DNA of 64,000 nucleotides, from assembly GCA_963971425.1 (NCBI GenBank), contig OZ020526.1, positions 5,111,976 to 5,175,975 on the forward strand. The letters are read 5' to 3'. The DNA comes from Bryoerythrophyllum caledonicum (Eukaryota; Streptophyta; Bryopsida; Pottiales; Pottiaceae). The notes under the pieces are model-generated. The model was not told where the DNA came from, did not search any database, and worked only from the letters and a program-made list of their open reading frames with translations. Shown here piece by piece: positions 24,325-35,371 of the stretch. The number at the start of each line of letters is the position of its first letter. Position 1 is the first letter of the stretch. Made by a program: the position numbers and the translations under genes.

Positions 24325-27300
24325 CTACTCCACAAAATTTAGGGCTGCTTGCAAACGGTCATCATCGATAGCTTCGGTTTGCATTGCAATATATTGTAGT
24401 ATGTGAGCCTTTGCCGATTGAAGAATGCGAATCCTGCTTTCAACCTGCACTCTAAATACATTGCGCTTTCTCCACCCGTTGGCCCCGGACATGGTTCTTT
24501 CCGGTGTGTCTACCCATGAAAACATGCATGCATCTTTCTCTACCCAACTATGGCTCTCCCCAGATGGCTCCCAGAATGAATCCATGCAATTTGCATACCG
24601 TTGTGCAGAAGACCCATGTCCATCAGCAACTCCCCTTTGGATGATGGGCCAATACCAACAAACCTTAATCTTAAGTCTCCATTGGTTTTTTCCTTCCTCA
24701 ATTACTTTCCCCACATAGTATGGTACACCGCCTTCTATCTCTGCTCGATCAACACTCAAGGCTACAAACTGTCCACAACGGATATCAGATTGTGGATTAA
24801 ATAGTGGAAATGGGTCGTGATTACCTTTATATATTGCTCCTTCTTTGGCGCGTTCCTTAACATAGTTGCGCTCTGTTTGTTGTGCCCTACGCACTGCTTG
24901 ATTAGAGGATCTTCTTCTACGAGGACCAAAGTATCCTCGAGCCTCGGCATTTGGAAGCATCGCCACTACCTGCTCTACGACATCTATCTCGCGATTTTCT
25001 TCACTTGCACCATCCATTACATCCAAAGATGCGCTCCCTGTAGGTCCAGTGTTGGAGAACTCTGAAGGCCAAAACGGTGAGGAACGATGCTCATTGCTAC
25101 GGTCTTTGTGTGGAAATTGAGCTAAGTAGAGTTTCAATTTTTCAGCCTCTACTTTTGCCTCACGATTCTTCTTCTCATGCTGCAACCTTTGAATGCACCT
25201 TTGTTTATATACAATGAAGTCATCCAATGCCTTCAACTCCCCTCTGTCCGCTCCAAATACTTCCGCAAACGCTGGTCGCTCATCCCTACTTGGCAACGAC
25301 CTCAAAGTTTTTGTCCCTGCCTCCGGTCCCCATGGATCCTTGCAATAATGCTTGTGTTGTACTCGAACCTCACGAGTCCCTTCTCGATTGTCCAAATATA
25401 ATCGCATGTGGTGCGGAAATGTTATGCCCACCAATGAATCCTGACCTGTCAGTAAGTGAGGAGTTATGAACAATTTCCAATCCCATACATTCTCTAGCAG
25501 CCGGGCGCTAACAAATGCCTTCGTAGGGGATATTCTTCGTTCTATAAGACTCATCATTTCTTTCAACGAATCCACGTCCGACCTCTTCAATGTATTTGAT
25601 ATACAACTGAAGCGTTGATCAATATCTTTGTGTGTATGGCTCACTATAAGAAAAGATAGTTCCACCTCCTAAAAAAACCCCAATCCCACCAATGTAGCAC
25701 ATAGAGCAAACATATAAATGTTTTTGTTCTCACGCGTGCACTTGTCGGCCTGAATCCGCAATGTTGGTGGCAAAAAGCCTCTCCTCCGCACCACATCTCC
25801 TATCACGTACAACAATGTACTCACGACTTGGTTGCTATCGTGTTTGTGGTGAGCCCCAAACTACACGTCGCAATATAAACCAATCCCATATACAAGAGCA
25901 CCACACAGATGGGTGTTCATAAACCGGTGTTCAATGTTCTTCACAGTCTGACGCATCCTCGGTACCATGGTCGTGTTTTGGTCCATGCCATCCACGATGA
26001 TGCACATGTACAACTCAGGGCTAATATAACACGACCTCTTGAATATCCAATAATGCCTACGTTCTTCCATCTGGTTGCGTAGATGCAACATAAACAACTC
26101 CTTTATCTTTATCCTTGCATCCGCATTGGTGGTTCACTCCATGGCACATTTATACTCCCAACAATGATAACACTTTGAGAATCTCGAGAATGGAGGTACC
26201 TGAACGTGGGGATACTTGATGCGCCACATCCTCCGGAACGAACTCATAGAAATGGTTTCTCCATTACAAATTCTCTTGACCTCCTCGTTCACGTAATTGA
26301 ATACATCAAATTTGGCTGTATTCATAGGAAGGAGAATGAGAGGCACCACTTCGTTATCACTCTTACGGTGAATACAACGATGAGGTTGAGGACAACCAGC
26401 TTCATCGACAAACGATTTAAAGAATGCCTCTATTGCAGACATTCTAGTACTCTCTCTTATCGGATCTGAAAGGGTATTGCCGTGAATCGATGTCACTCTT
26501 CCATATATTAGACAGTCCTTCTTCAATTGCTTAAAGCGTCTCTTTGAATATCCAACCCCAAGAGCGTAGCAAGCATTGCAAACTTCTTTCCCATCTAACT
26601 TTGTTACAAACTTGTCTCGACGAGTTCCTTCCGTCCTGGTGTAAAAAGAAACCAACATTTGTCTCATCCACGTACTTCGAACTGGAAACTCATTACCCCA
26701 TGCATTATATCGCATATCCAATAGATACCTTGCTGGAACGTCCCTCAAACAATTGCGTTTGCATCCTCGTTGTGCCATTGCAATTTGCACGCTTCTAAGT
26801 GATACCTTAGATGGTGCAGCTTCTGCCAATGATGGCTCCCTTGAATCTCTCCTTCTCCTATTTTGCATAGAATTTGGACGACGTGCTGGTCTAACATAAG
26901 CAAATCCATCTACATGGGGCAAATCTTGGATATTTGAGGGAGTAGATTGGGAAAACGGCGAATTTTCATCTATGGCGTTTGAAGCATGACTACTGCGTCG
27001 AGACCTCTGGGTGGATCCTGGTGTGTTGATGAACTCATGAAAATCAAATTCTGGGGCCATCACTTCTGTAGGCGCTATATGTGATCCTATGTCACCATGG
27101 ACACCTGTGATATCAGGTTCCACAGCCACTACACGTAGCAAAGATCGATGCCAACGAATGATCAAGCCAACACACATGCCAAGGCGTTCTCCTACAATCT
27201 CTCCGGTCGAATGCAATGCATCATCTACCCTAGTGATACGCACCGCCACCTCGAATGGGAACAACTTTGACCCATTCAATTCCATGCCACTTTTGAATGC

Positions 27301-27516
27301 ATGCTCCCTCGTTGCTAAGCCCTCCACATCTCCTCTTTCTGAAAGCAATTCTACTGCCCTTTCCAATTCAGATGTTGTGATCCCAATAGATCTCTGTTGA
27401 ATTTGCCTTGCACGTGCTGCTCGTACTTATCGGGCCCCCACAGAGCTATTAGAAGGCATATTGTCCCTTTCAATGTGTGGCCGTATCAAAGGAGTCTGAA
27501 TCGTGCGGCTCTCCAT
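24325..27516 (-). pseudogene. DUF7869-like protein, full-length but with four in-frame stops
   Basis: One reading frame of 1064 codons from the ATG at 27514-27516 to the stop at 24325, with no frameshift but internal stops at 27427-27429 (TAA), 26134-26136 (TGA), 25861-25863 (TAG) and 25669-25671 (TAG). I recognise the DUF7869 family from three blocks: a Cys-containing GKEVCNACYALGVGYSKRRF, a middle IIVDGMDQNTTMVPRM, and IQADKCTRENKNIYMFAL followed by SFLIVSHTHKDIDQRFSCIS. The spaced acidic residues (DGMDQ, QAD, HTHKDID) resemble an RNase H-fold nuclease or transposase. Such proteins are multicopy in several genomes, so a mobile origin is plausible but not shown. No introns, terminal repeats or target duplication were seen. 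Family call rests on memory. Confidence 0.7.
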
Positions 27517-27734
27517 TATCACTATTGAGAAGAAAAAAAACATTATAGTTGCACATTAGTCAAAATACATATACTAATTGTTAACCTCTAAAGCACCATT
27601 CATCTGATAGAAGATATGTTTCTGATCACATGTTTAGTGTTCATCATATGATGATGATACTAAACCTTTTGATAAACTTCTTTGAAATGAAAAAATTTAA
27701 TATTTGAAGAGCGTCAACTCCTTGCAAAGTGTCT

Positions 27735-27974
27735 TCCAATATACTATACTTCTTCTCCATCCCTAAACATTGGTGTACAAGGAACTAATATCATTCTTGA
27801 CATGATGGTAATGAATCTAGACCCTATGTAACGCAAACTTTTGAAACCAAGTAAAGTAAAATTCCGGTAATCGACTCAATCTAGGGGAAAAATGAACCAA
27901 TTTTGTCTACTATAAAATTAAAAATAAATCAATCCGTGCGGTCAATTTTATGAAACTTTGTGAGTATGTTACTT
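27735..27974 (+). repeat. 0.94-kb repeat family, copy 3 (partial, head-to-head with copy 4)
   Basis: Plus-oriented fragment carrying the TTGGTGTACAAGGAACTAAT, AACGCAAACTTTTGAAACCAAG and AATCCGTGCGGTCAATTTT landmarks. It stops at GTTACTTA, where copy 4 begins in reverse orientation. Confidence 0.65.
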
Positions 27975-28890
27975 AACCCCTAAAAGCCCGTGACAATTTC
28001 ACACCAAAAACACTTCAACATTATTCATTCTAGTGCAATGGATAAGGAAGGAAATAAAACCTTAAATTTATCCTTTTGACCGTGGGATCTCCATCAAGAC
28101 TTACTAAGTAACATACTTATAAAAATTCATATACTTTGACCACACGGATTGAAAGATTATAGTGTTTCAAGTCAAGAAAATGATTGATTATGTTCCCTGC
28201 GTTGAGTGGATGAGCAGACTTTGATTTCACTTTGTATTAAATATTTGCACTACAAAAGGTCTAAATCTTTTACCATTGTGGTGAGCATGATGTTAGTTCC
28301 TATTACACCAATTTTTAGAGGTAGAGAAGGGGTGTAGCATATTCAAAACAAGTGTGCAAGGAGTGGATGTTCAAATATTGTCAATTCACAATATATTCTT
28401 TTGAGAATTTAATGTACTTTAGAATGATATTCCAAACGGTCAATAAGAAGGTTTACGCCACATATTCTTGTTGAAAAAATAAAAAGTGAAAAATATGAAG
28501 ATCTCTAGGTTTTATGTAGAAAATAATAAGTTTTTTTCCCCGCTTGCCCGAAATGTGTAAAAATGTTAGACTTCAATTAAAATTATTTTTTACACTATAG
28601 ACAAGATTTTTTTTAATTTTCAAAGAAGGTAATATTATCTACTTGTATGGAAAATCTCAATGTCAATAGAGACTCTCAGCAAAATTTTAGAGCTCCCCGG
28701 AGTCCCCATTTCTAACTTTCAGTGGTACTAACTTTCACACTATGAATCCAAAAATAAAAATAAAAATATCTCCATGGAGATCTTATCCGGGACAATCTAG
28801 TATAAGATATTTTTTAATTTAAAGATTTAGTTTAGAATTTTAATAACCTGCCCAAAATCTAAAACGTACCCCCCACGTACACTTGGGCTC
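27972..28890 (-). repeat. 0.94-kb repeat family, copy 4
   Basis: Near-complete uninterrupted copy starting with the terminal motif CTTAACCCCTAAAAG. It shows the empty site for the 235-bp MITE (GGATTGAAAGATTATAGTGTTT at about 28149-28170) and contains GAAGGGGTGTAGCATATTC. Confidence 0.8.
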
Positions 28891-28896
28891 TTAAGG

Positions 28897-29530
28897 ATTA
28901 ATCCCTAAAGGATAGGCATTTTCACAACAAAATCTCTTCAAAACCGCTCATTCTAGTGCCATGAGTAAAGTTGGAAACAAAAAGGTTTTATGGATACGTC
29001 TAAGCGTACGACCTTAGTTCATACATATTAAGTATAAAGATTAACCGCACGAATTAAAAGATGAAAGTTTTAAGTAGACAACACGGTTAACTTTCTTTCC
29101 TAGGTTGAGGGGAATTTTCTTTGACTTTACTTGGTGTCGAGTCTTTGCACTACAAAATGTTTAAGTTCATTACCATTATATTAATGATGATGTTGTATTC
29201 TTGTATATGAATTTTTAGAGGTTTAAAAGGGGTGTAGCATATTTGAAACCATTGTAGAAGGGGTAGAGATTCAAAACTTACCAAGTTGCGCTTTATTTTT
29301 TTGTGACGTAACCATGTCTTAGAATGAGAATCCGTATGTATTATGGTGAAAGAGAAGGTTTATACCACATCATTTGAGAGAGAAAATAAAATGAAATTAA
29401 TATAAAGGTCTCTAAGTTTTATGTGGAAAAAAAGAAGTTTTTTTGGTTCCTTGCCTTACAATGCGTGATCGTGTGGGCAAATGATTGACTTGGGTTAATG
29501 TAGAAATAATATTACTTGTTATTATTGACA
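28897..29530 (-). repeat. 0.94-kb repeat family, copy 5
   Basis: A second minus-oriented copy directly following copy 4, beginning ATTAATCCCTAAAGG. It is more diverged and lacks the distal third. Confidence 0.7.
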
Positions 29531-30488
29531 CCATTGAAAGTTGTTACAACCGCTAATACAAGAAAGGATTTCTAATTCCAAATGTAGTTCATTCTAACAA
29601 CACAAAACAAAAGATCGATCGGGAAAAATTTCAAAAATGAATAACAAAGTAATTTCTCACCTCAAAATAAGTTGCAAGTATAATTTCTCACCTCAAGATA
29701 CGTTGCAAGTATTTGCGGTACAAACACCGATATTTGATGGCGCTTAACATTAAATCACCATTCCCCCACTGTTGGTAGACATGCTCTTCCATTCTTTCCT
29801 ACTTGCGGAACCTGCATAAATTTTATACAGTGCTTTGTTGAAACTATGTGATGAAAACTCCCAAGTATCTATATATTTTATATACCAGAATAATTTAATA
29901 TAATAAGTAGAAAGTTTAAACAAATAGAAAACAAAGTAAAATTTCCAAAGTCCAAAAGTAAAAATTGGACTATTCAACCTGAGGCACAAGGTTTCAACAT
30001 GCATATAAGGTTTCCGTACAAACCTAAATGCTCACTTCTCTTCCCACTTTCAAAGGTGAGCTCTCCTGGAATCGCAACAACAAAACCAAGTGTCTTCATT
30101 AGTTCATTTACTAATTACAGTTAGCTTTGTGTGGTGTGTAGATTGGAGGAGGCAAGTGGAGCTTCAAGGCAAATCACGCGAGCTTGGTAAGCTTCTCTAA
30201 CTCTGACTCATTGCAGAATCAAAACTAGGAAACTTAAAGTATAGGTCAGAATGAGGTGAGGCAATATCAATCATTGATCACAAATACACCAACTTCAATA
30301 TCTCTAAAATTTCAAATCCATTAGAAGTCCAGTATTTACACATGATAATAGCCATTAACTACTGAGTGCAGCCCATAGTATAGTACTGAAATGTTGGCTT
30401 CAAAACCACTGAGAACTGAAACGGTGAGGTAGTCCATAGTGTGACAATTAATCTGTGACTGCAGCTATGCACACCAGCCCACAAAGCT
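29531..30488. other. Intergenic; promoter side of the CHCHD2-like gene
   Basis: AT-rich with no recognised coding sequence. The last ~120 bases lead into the telo-box cluster. Confidence 0.4.
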
Positions 30489-30580
30489 AAACCCTAGCAG
30501 CCATGTAGAAAAAACCGCCAACCTAACTCAAACCCTAGCCGCCGCAACCAACAACCCAAACCCTAAAAAGTCAAACCCTA
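30489..30580 (+). promoter_or_regulatory. Cluster of four telo-box motifs
   Basis: AAACCCTA at 30489-30496, 30530-30537, 30558-30565 and 30573-30580. Telo-boxes near transcription starts are known in plant genes for translation and mitochondrial functions. The cluster lies just upstream of the gap that hides the start of the CHCHD2-like gene. Confidence 0.6.
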
Positions 30581-30611
30581 GTGGTCGCGTTCCCGTAGAG
30601 TCCTAGACGAT

Positions 30612-30699
30612 CCCGTGAAGCTCGTAGACCAGAGGTGTGCGCGCGCACACCCTTCATCCCGTGAAGCTCGTAAACCAGAAGGTGTGCTCGCGTACACCC
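30612..30699. repeat. 46-bp GC-rich tandem repeat entering an assembly gap
   Basis: Two units starting CCCGTGAAGCTCGTA at 30612 and 30658, the second running into the Ns. Unit 1 contains the perfect 16-base palindrome GTGTGCGCGCGCACAC at 30635-30650. The array is the probable cause of the gap. Confidence 0.8.
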
Positions 30700-30899
30700 N
30701 NNNNNNNNNNNNNNNNNNNNNNNNNNNNNNNNNNNNNNNNNNNNNNNNNNNNNNNNNNNNNNNNNNNNNNNNNNNNNNNNNNNNNNNNNNNNNNNNNNNN
30801 NNNNNNNNNNNNNNNNNNNNNNNNNNNNNNNNNNNNNNNNNNNNNNNNNNNNNNNNNNNNNNNNNNNNNNNNNNNNNNNNNNNNNNNNNNNNNNNNNNN
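30700..30899. other. Assembly gap, 200 Ns
   Basis: Exactly 200 Ns, so likely a placeholder of unknown true length. It removes the start of the CHCHD2-like gene. Confidence 0.98.
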
Positions 30900-30900
30900 C

Positions 30901-31252
30901 GCACCCGCCCGCGGTGCCGCAGCAGAGCGGCGGCGGGGGCATGCTGTCCGGCATCGGCAGCACCATCGCGCAGGGGCTGGCGTTCGGCACGGGGTCGGCG
31001 GTGGCGCACCGCGCCGTGGACAGCATGATGGGCCCGCGCACGGTGGTGCACGAGCACGGCGGAGCGGCGGCGGAGAGCGGAGGTGGCGCGCTGGCGCAGC
31101 CCGTGGCGGCGGACGCGTGCGTGAACCAGTCGAAGGCGTTCCAGGACTGCGTGAACGCGAACAACAGCGACATCGGGAAGTGCCAGTTCTACGTGGACAT
31201 GCTGAACGAGTGCCGGCGCGGGCCGCAGCAGGCGGGCGGGATGATGCTGTGA
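30901..31252 (+). CDS. CHCHD2/CHCHD10-like twin CX9C mitochondrial protein (5' end in gap)
   Basis: Small intermembrane-space protein of the CHCHD2 family, imported by the MIA40 oxidative folding route. It is linked in other organisms to respiratory-chain maintenance and MICOS. The visible 116 residues hold the family signature GIGSTIAQGLAFGTGSAVAH followed by RAVDSMMGPRT, a low-complexity linker, and a twin CX9C fold (C-VNQSKAFQD-C and C-QFYVDMLNE-C) with the typical MLNECRR end. The stop is TGA at 31250-31252. The N-terminal proline-rich part (HPPAVPQQ is the first visible stretch) and the start codon are in the gap. The CDS is very GC-rich compared with its surroundings. Other long frames over this segment on either strand are GC-driven shadows. 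Confidence 0.93.
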
Positions 31253-32444
31253 TGATGATCGGCAGCGGAAATGTGCAGAATCGGCATTGGTTGCGCAGCT
31301 GGAAACGCAATGTAGAGGGTTAGGGTTAGACAAGGGTCTGGAATGAGCGGACGCTGTGAAACGGGAGCATGTTTGATGAACCGCTCAGTGGACCAATTGA
31401 TAAGAGAATTTACCTCTTTTACACCGAATAAGCATTGAATCGGAATCCATTCTGCGGTTCCGGCTTTTGTCGATTTTTATTTTTTTTTGAGAATTGTCGA
31501 ATGTGGACTGCAGAGCTTTTGGTTTTAAGCGCTTTTCGGATTAGGAGAGGATTAGGAGTCGATTGCCTAATGTTGTATCTGGTGACATTGTGACACCGTG
31601 TGGATTGTGATTTCTGGCAGGGACTTTGCGTTGACAAGGGCCTTCTGGAAAATTAGGTTTCACAAAGTGATATGTTACATCCAGTGGACGTGATTTTGTT
31701 TTCTCACTTATGGCATTGTGTTAATTAAGTTCTCTCGTGTGTTTTGATGAGGTGCAGAGAATGTTTGCTAATACATCTGGTTGAAGATGGATTTGGATGG
31801 CGTGGGATTCGTTTTGATCCTGGTTGGGAAATATTTTAGAGTGTGAGAGTGTAGCTTTGGAAATATTTGCTGTCCTCTGGTTGAACGTAATGTTTAGGCT
31901 GTAATCATTGTAGAAAATGTTTAAAAAACTCTAATAATTTAGACGCTGGTTTTGTGCAATTCGGTTAATCATGATAAGTGAACGGTGCACTTGTGAAACT
32001 TGCGTATAATTTAGTTGTTGTGGAGATGACAGTGCAGATAATTTCATCTGAACCTATCAAGACCTACACAACTATTCAGTAAGTTTCCTCTGCAAGTATT
32101 GGTTTTATTGGTGACGTCGTGGAAAGGTTTAATGTGAATAGACATGCCCTGATACCTTTCATTTCTTTTGCAGATTGCCAAGCACATGCTGTATCTGAGT
32201 TTGGGAGAGATAATAAGCTCAACTCATGCAGGTTCAATCATGTGCACGTGCGGAGGAGAAGGATTTTCAACTTCGGCAATTTGTGCATTTAACTCTTTGT
32301 TCATGATTAGGTCGTCCATGTACTGTTGTGAAAATTGAGTTATTATGGTAGAAATCCAAAGTGGCGGGATACTTTGTTAAATATCTGCTGATTTCCATAG
32401 CATTGGGGATTGAGACTCTGCAATTTTGTTCTTATTACACACAG
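31253..32444 (+). other. 3' flank of CHCHD2-like gene; possible untranslated exons
   Basis: No coding region recognised. A plausible intron lies at 32079-32173 (GTAAGT donor, polypyrimidine-TTTTGCAG acceptor), suggesting a spliced untranslated region belonging to either the upstream gene or the next exon. Confidence 0.3.
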
Positions 32445-32545
32445 ATGGCTGGTCGAAGGCTTGATGTTATTGCGGCATTGAGCAAGGCAAAGGCTGTAAG
32501 GAGAGTATCAGTATGCCGTCTCAGTTCAAGCGCCATCAATCACAG
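32445..32545 (+). CDS. Candidate first coding exon encoding a mitochondrial presequence
   Basis: A TTATTACACACAG acceptor is followed directly by an ATG and 33 codons (MAGRRLDVIAALSKAKAVRR then VSVCRLSSSAINH), Arg/Lys/Ser/Ala-rich without acidic residues apart from one Asp, as in matrix-targeting presequences. It ends at a CACAG/GTCAGA donor. The following intron starts with telomere-like TTTTAGGG repeats (about 32575-32596), common in first introns of plant housekeeping genes. No following exon was found before the repeat at 32888. It may be a gene cut by repeats, or a false call. Confidence 0.3.
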
Positions 32546-32887
32546 GTCAGAACCTCTTTCATGATGAATCATTTGGTTTTAGGGTTTTAGGGTTTTCTTG
32601 TCAATAGTGATTTTGTAGTGGTCTCGTTTATAAATGCACTTGTGTCTGACTCCATAGTTTTTTGTCTAGTTACTGTTACTATGTGATTGAAACAGTGTCA
32701 AAAATGGTGGCAAGTGACTGGTGGAATGATTTGAGTACAAAAATGGAGTACAGTACTCTACTAAGGATTCACTTCAACAACTCATAAGAAAATCATAATA
32801 AGCCATATTTCAAAGTAACAAATGGATAGAGCTTCTCATCAAAGTTGTAAGTGAATATTTTTGCTTCGTGGAGATCATTGCATGGCT

Positions 32888-33760
32888 TAACATTGAGATT
32901 TTTCATACATATAGAGAGAATAATACCTTCTTTGTAGATGTCAAAAACAAAGTCTTGTCTTTAGTGTAAACATACATTTTAACATAAGTCAAACATTTTC
33001 ACACATTGTTGGGCAAGGTACCAAAAAACTTCTTCTTTTCTACATTAAACCTAGAGATCTTTATATTTTTCTCTTTTACTTACAACAATATGTAGTGAAA
33101 ATCTTCTTATTGACCATTCAAATTATCAATCTAAAACATATTAAGTTCACTAAAATTTAAAATAATGTGGATTGGCAATTTTTGAAACACTACTCCTTGC
33201 ACACTTGTTTTGAATATGCTACACCCCTTCTCTACTTCCTAAAATTGGTATATTAGGAACTAACATCATGCATAACACAATGATAAATGATTTAAGGTAT
33301 ACCCCGTAGATCAGCAGATTAAGCAATGTGCATATATAGAGAACCCAAATAATACACAATAATTTTTTTGGTGATAGCTAATAGAATTACAATCTCAACC
33401 TAAGTGATTTCATATCTTTCCGATGAAAATTGAATTAGTCATGAAATTCTAAAATGTGCTCCCATGCTTGGTCTATTTTTGCCACTAGATACTCTCCATT
33501 AGTGACAATCAAAAGTTAGGATCTTGACCAATAGTAAGCCTTAATTTGGAGTTGACAAAGAATGAATGGGTGGAAGTGTAGTGATATGGGGTGGGATTGG
33601 AACCAAATATAGAGTGGCGATGATGGTCAGGACTACCTTAGACTACCTTGTGTAGTGCAAAAATTTGACACGAAGTGAAGTCAAAGTCTGCTGGTCCATT
33701 CAACTTAAAGAAGAAAATGAACCATTTTCTTGACTTCAAATACTATAATCTTCATATCCA
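32888..33760 (+). repeat. 0.94-kb repeat family, copy 6 (interrupted)
   Basis: Plus-oriented copy with landmarks TTATTGACCATTCAAATTATC, GAATATGCTACACCCC and CTTGTGTAGTGCAAAAATTTG. Between the last two it carries a 343-bp insertion absent from other copies. Confidence 0.75.
33295..33637. mobile_element. Insertion in repeat copy 6, probable MITE
   Basis: Interrupts the family consensus between ACACAATG and CCTTGTGTAGTG. TTA is found on both sides (33292-33294, 33638-33640). The ends are only weakly inverted (AGGTATACC against GGTAGTCC), so class is uncertain. Confidence 0.5.
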
Positions 33761-33868
33761 TACTGTGGATTGCAGCAAAAAAAATGATAAGTTCATGTAG
33801 AAGTCTATTTAATGATCTTTTGGTTAAAAGTCCAAAAATGAACTTCATTATTAGATTTTATTGCCAAT

Positions 33869-34088
33869 GTTGTGCACAAACACATCGTGCCAAGATAACA
33901 TTGTGCTAATAGGTGAGAGCGCATAATTAAAGACAAACCCGGAGCAACGGTGACTAAACCATCAATGTTGCCTTCGTAGACGACAAAAACAATAGTTTAC
34001 TACAGAAACTATTAACCTAGGCTAGGGAAAAAGTAATAAATATCCAGACCACAACAATTGATAATTGGTCTACAAGGACCCCTTTACT
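33869..34088 (+). repeat. Direct repeat, copy 1 (~215 bp)
   Basis: Shares GGTGAGAGCGCA, GAGCAACGGTGACTAAACCATC, CAATAGTTTAC, CCTAGGCTAGGG and GGGACCCC-type landmarks in order with 34453-34664. Confidence 0.8.
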
Positions 34089-34452
34089 AATAAATAAGTG
34101 AAAACCACTCACAAATCACAATAAGTCGAGTCCATGCCACTCTTCAAGAGTGAAAGCATGATACCGATGAGGTTAATGATGTGTAAGATGCACACAGCCT
34201 CGCCTCATCAGGTGGGAGGCTCAACTCTAGAAGGATGAGTCTCCCTCAACCACAATAGAGGTCATTTGGGCTCCAAGTCCCAAATGAGGTGTCAAAAGAC
34301 ACCACTGTTGACCTAGCCATCACACGACACTAATCCTAATTCTAATAAATAATTAGGGCTAAATTGTACGCCTTCTGGTAACTCCACAACTCCCTAGGTG
34401 GTTTCTAACCGGAAATCACCTACACAAAGGCCTCTATGCGCCGATCTTGACA

Positions 34453-34664
34453 GTTGTCGTACACAAACACATCATGCCAACAGGTGAGAGCGCACAATTA
34501 GAGACAAACCTGGAGCAACGGTGACTAAACCATCATTGTTGTCTCCGTAGACAACGAAAACAATAGTTTACCACATAAACTATCAACCACTCAACAACCT
34601 AGGCTAGGGGAAAAAAAATCCAGACCACAACATTAAGTAATTGGTTTTCAGGGACCCCTTTACT
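34453..34664 (+). repeat. Direct repeat, copy 2 (~215 bp)
   Basis: Second copy of 33869-34088, about 365 bases further on. The pair lies 3' of a Ty3 pol relic and could be internal duplication or LTR remnant. Confidence 0.8.
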
Positions 34665-35371
34665 CGCCCCCTTTGCCGGTGCTAAAGCCCCTTTTACACT
34701 GGCAAACCACTCAATTAACGTACACTGGAGGAACGACCGATCAAGAAAACCTCTCTAGTCTAGAGAAATCAAGTCCATCTATAGAAACAATGCCAAAGAC
34801 CATATAGACAAAGGATAAGCCGAGTGCAATGAGAGTCCGATCGTTAATCGCCTTCAACACTTTCTAATGGCTGGACCTTGTCTACGTAGACTTTCAATAT
34901 GCCAAACATTGTGGACATAACCATTGACCCACTTGTAGCTCTAAATGAGGTGGATTTAGACATTTTAGATGCCACCCTGTAGAACACAAGTCACAAATGC
35001 CCATTGTGGCTGCTTGTTTGGCACTACTACACAACCAACATCATAATCCAATTTTGATGTGAGAAAGACCAGGGTGTACCGTGCGATTAATGAATGGCAA
35101 ATGGCAAGGCGCGCAATTGCACATGTGATCTTTATACACCTTACCATCACCGCCCTCCAATAGTAACATTCCTGAGTTTTTCACCTCACAAACTCGCAAG
35201 ATCACCCGTCCCACCGTCACATCTAAGGAGATGGGTGTTGCTTACTACAATACACATAGTCTCCAGTAGTAAAAGGCCTCACTTGCAGTCGGTAGCCTCC
35301 ACCTCATATTGTAGCATAGAGCAACGTATCCCGATGTTGAGCAATAGAGAGATTCTCCAATGCCATAGGCA

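Noticed and set aside
4271..30625. Shared 14-mer GTGAAGCTCGTAGA at 4271 and 30615.
   Set aside because: Matches of this length are expected by chance in 64 kb, and flanks do not align.
30571..31333. Long open frames on both strands over the CHCHD2-like gene and the gap.
   Set aside because: They run through Ns and are produced by GC-rich sequence; only the plus frame ending at 31252 has a conserved family signature.
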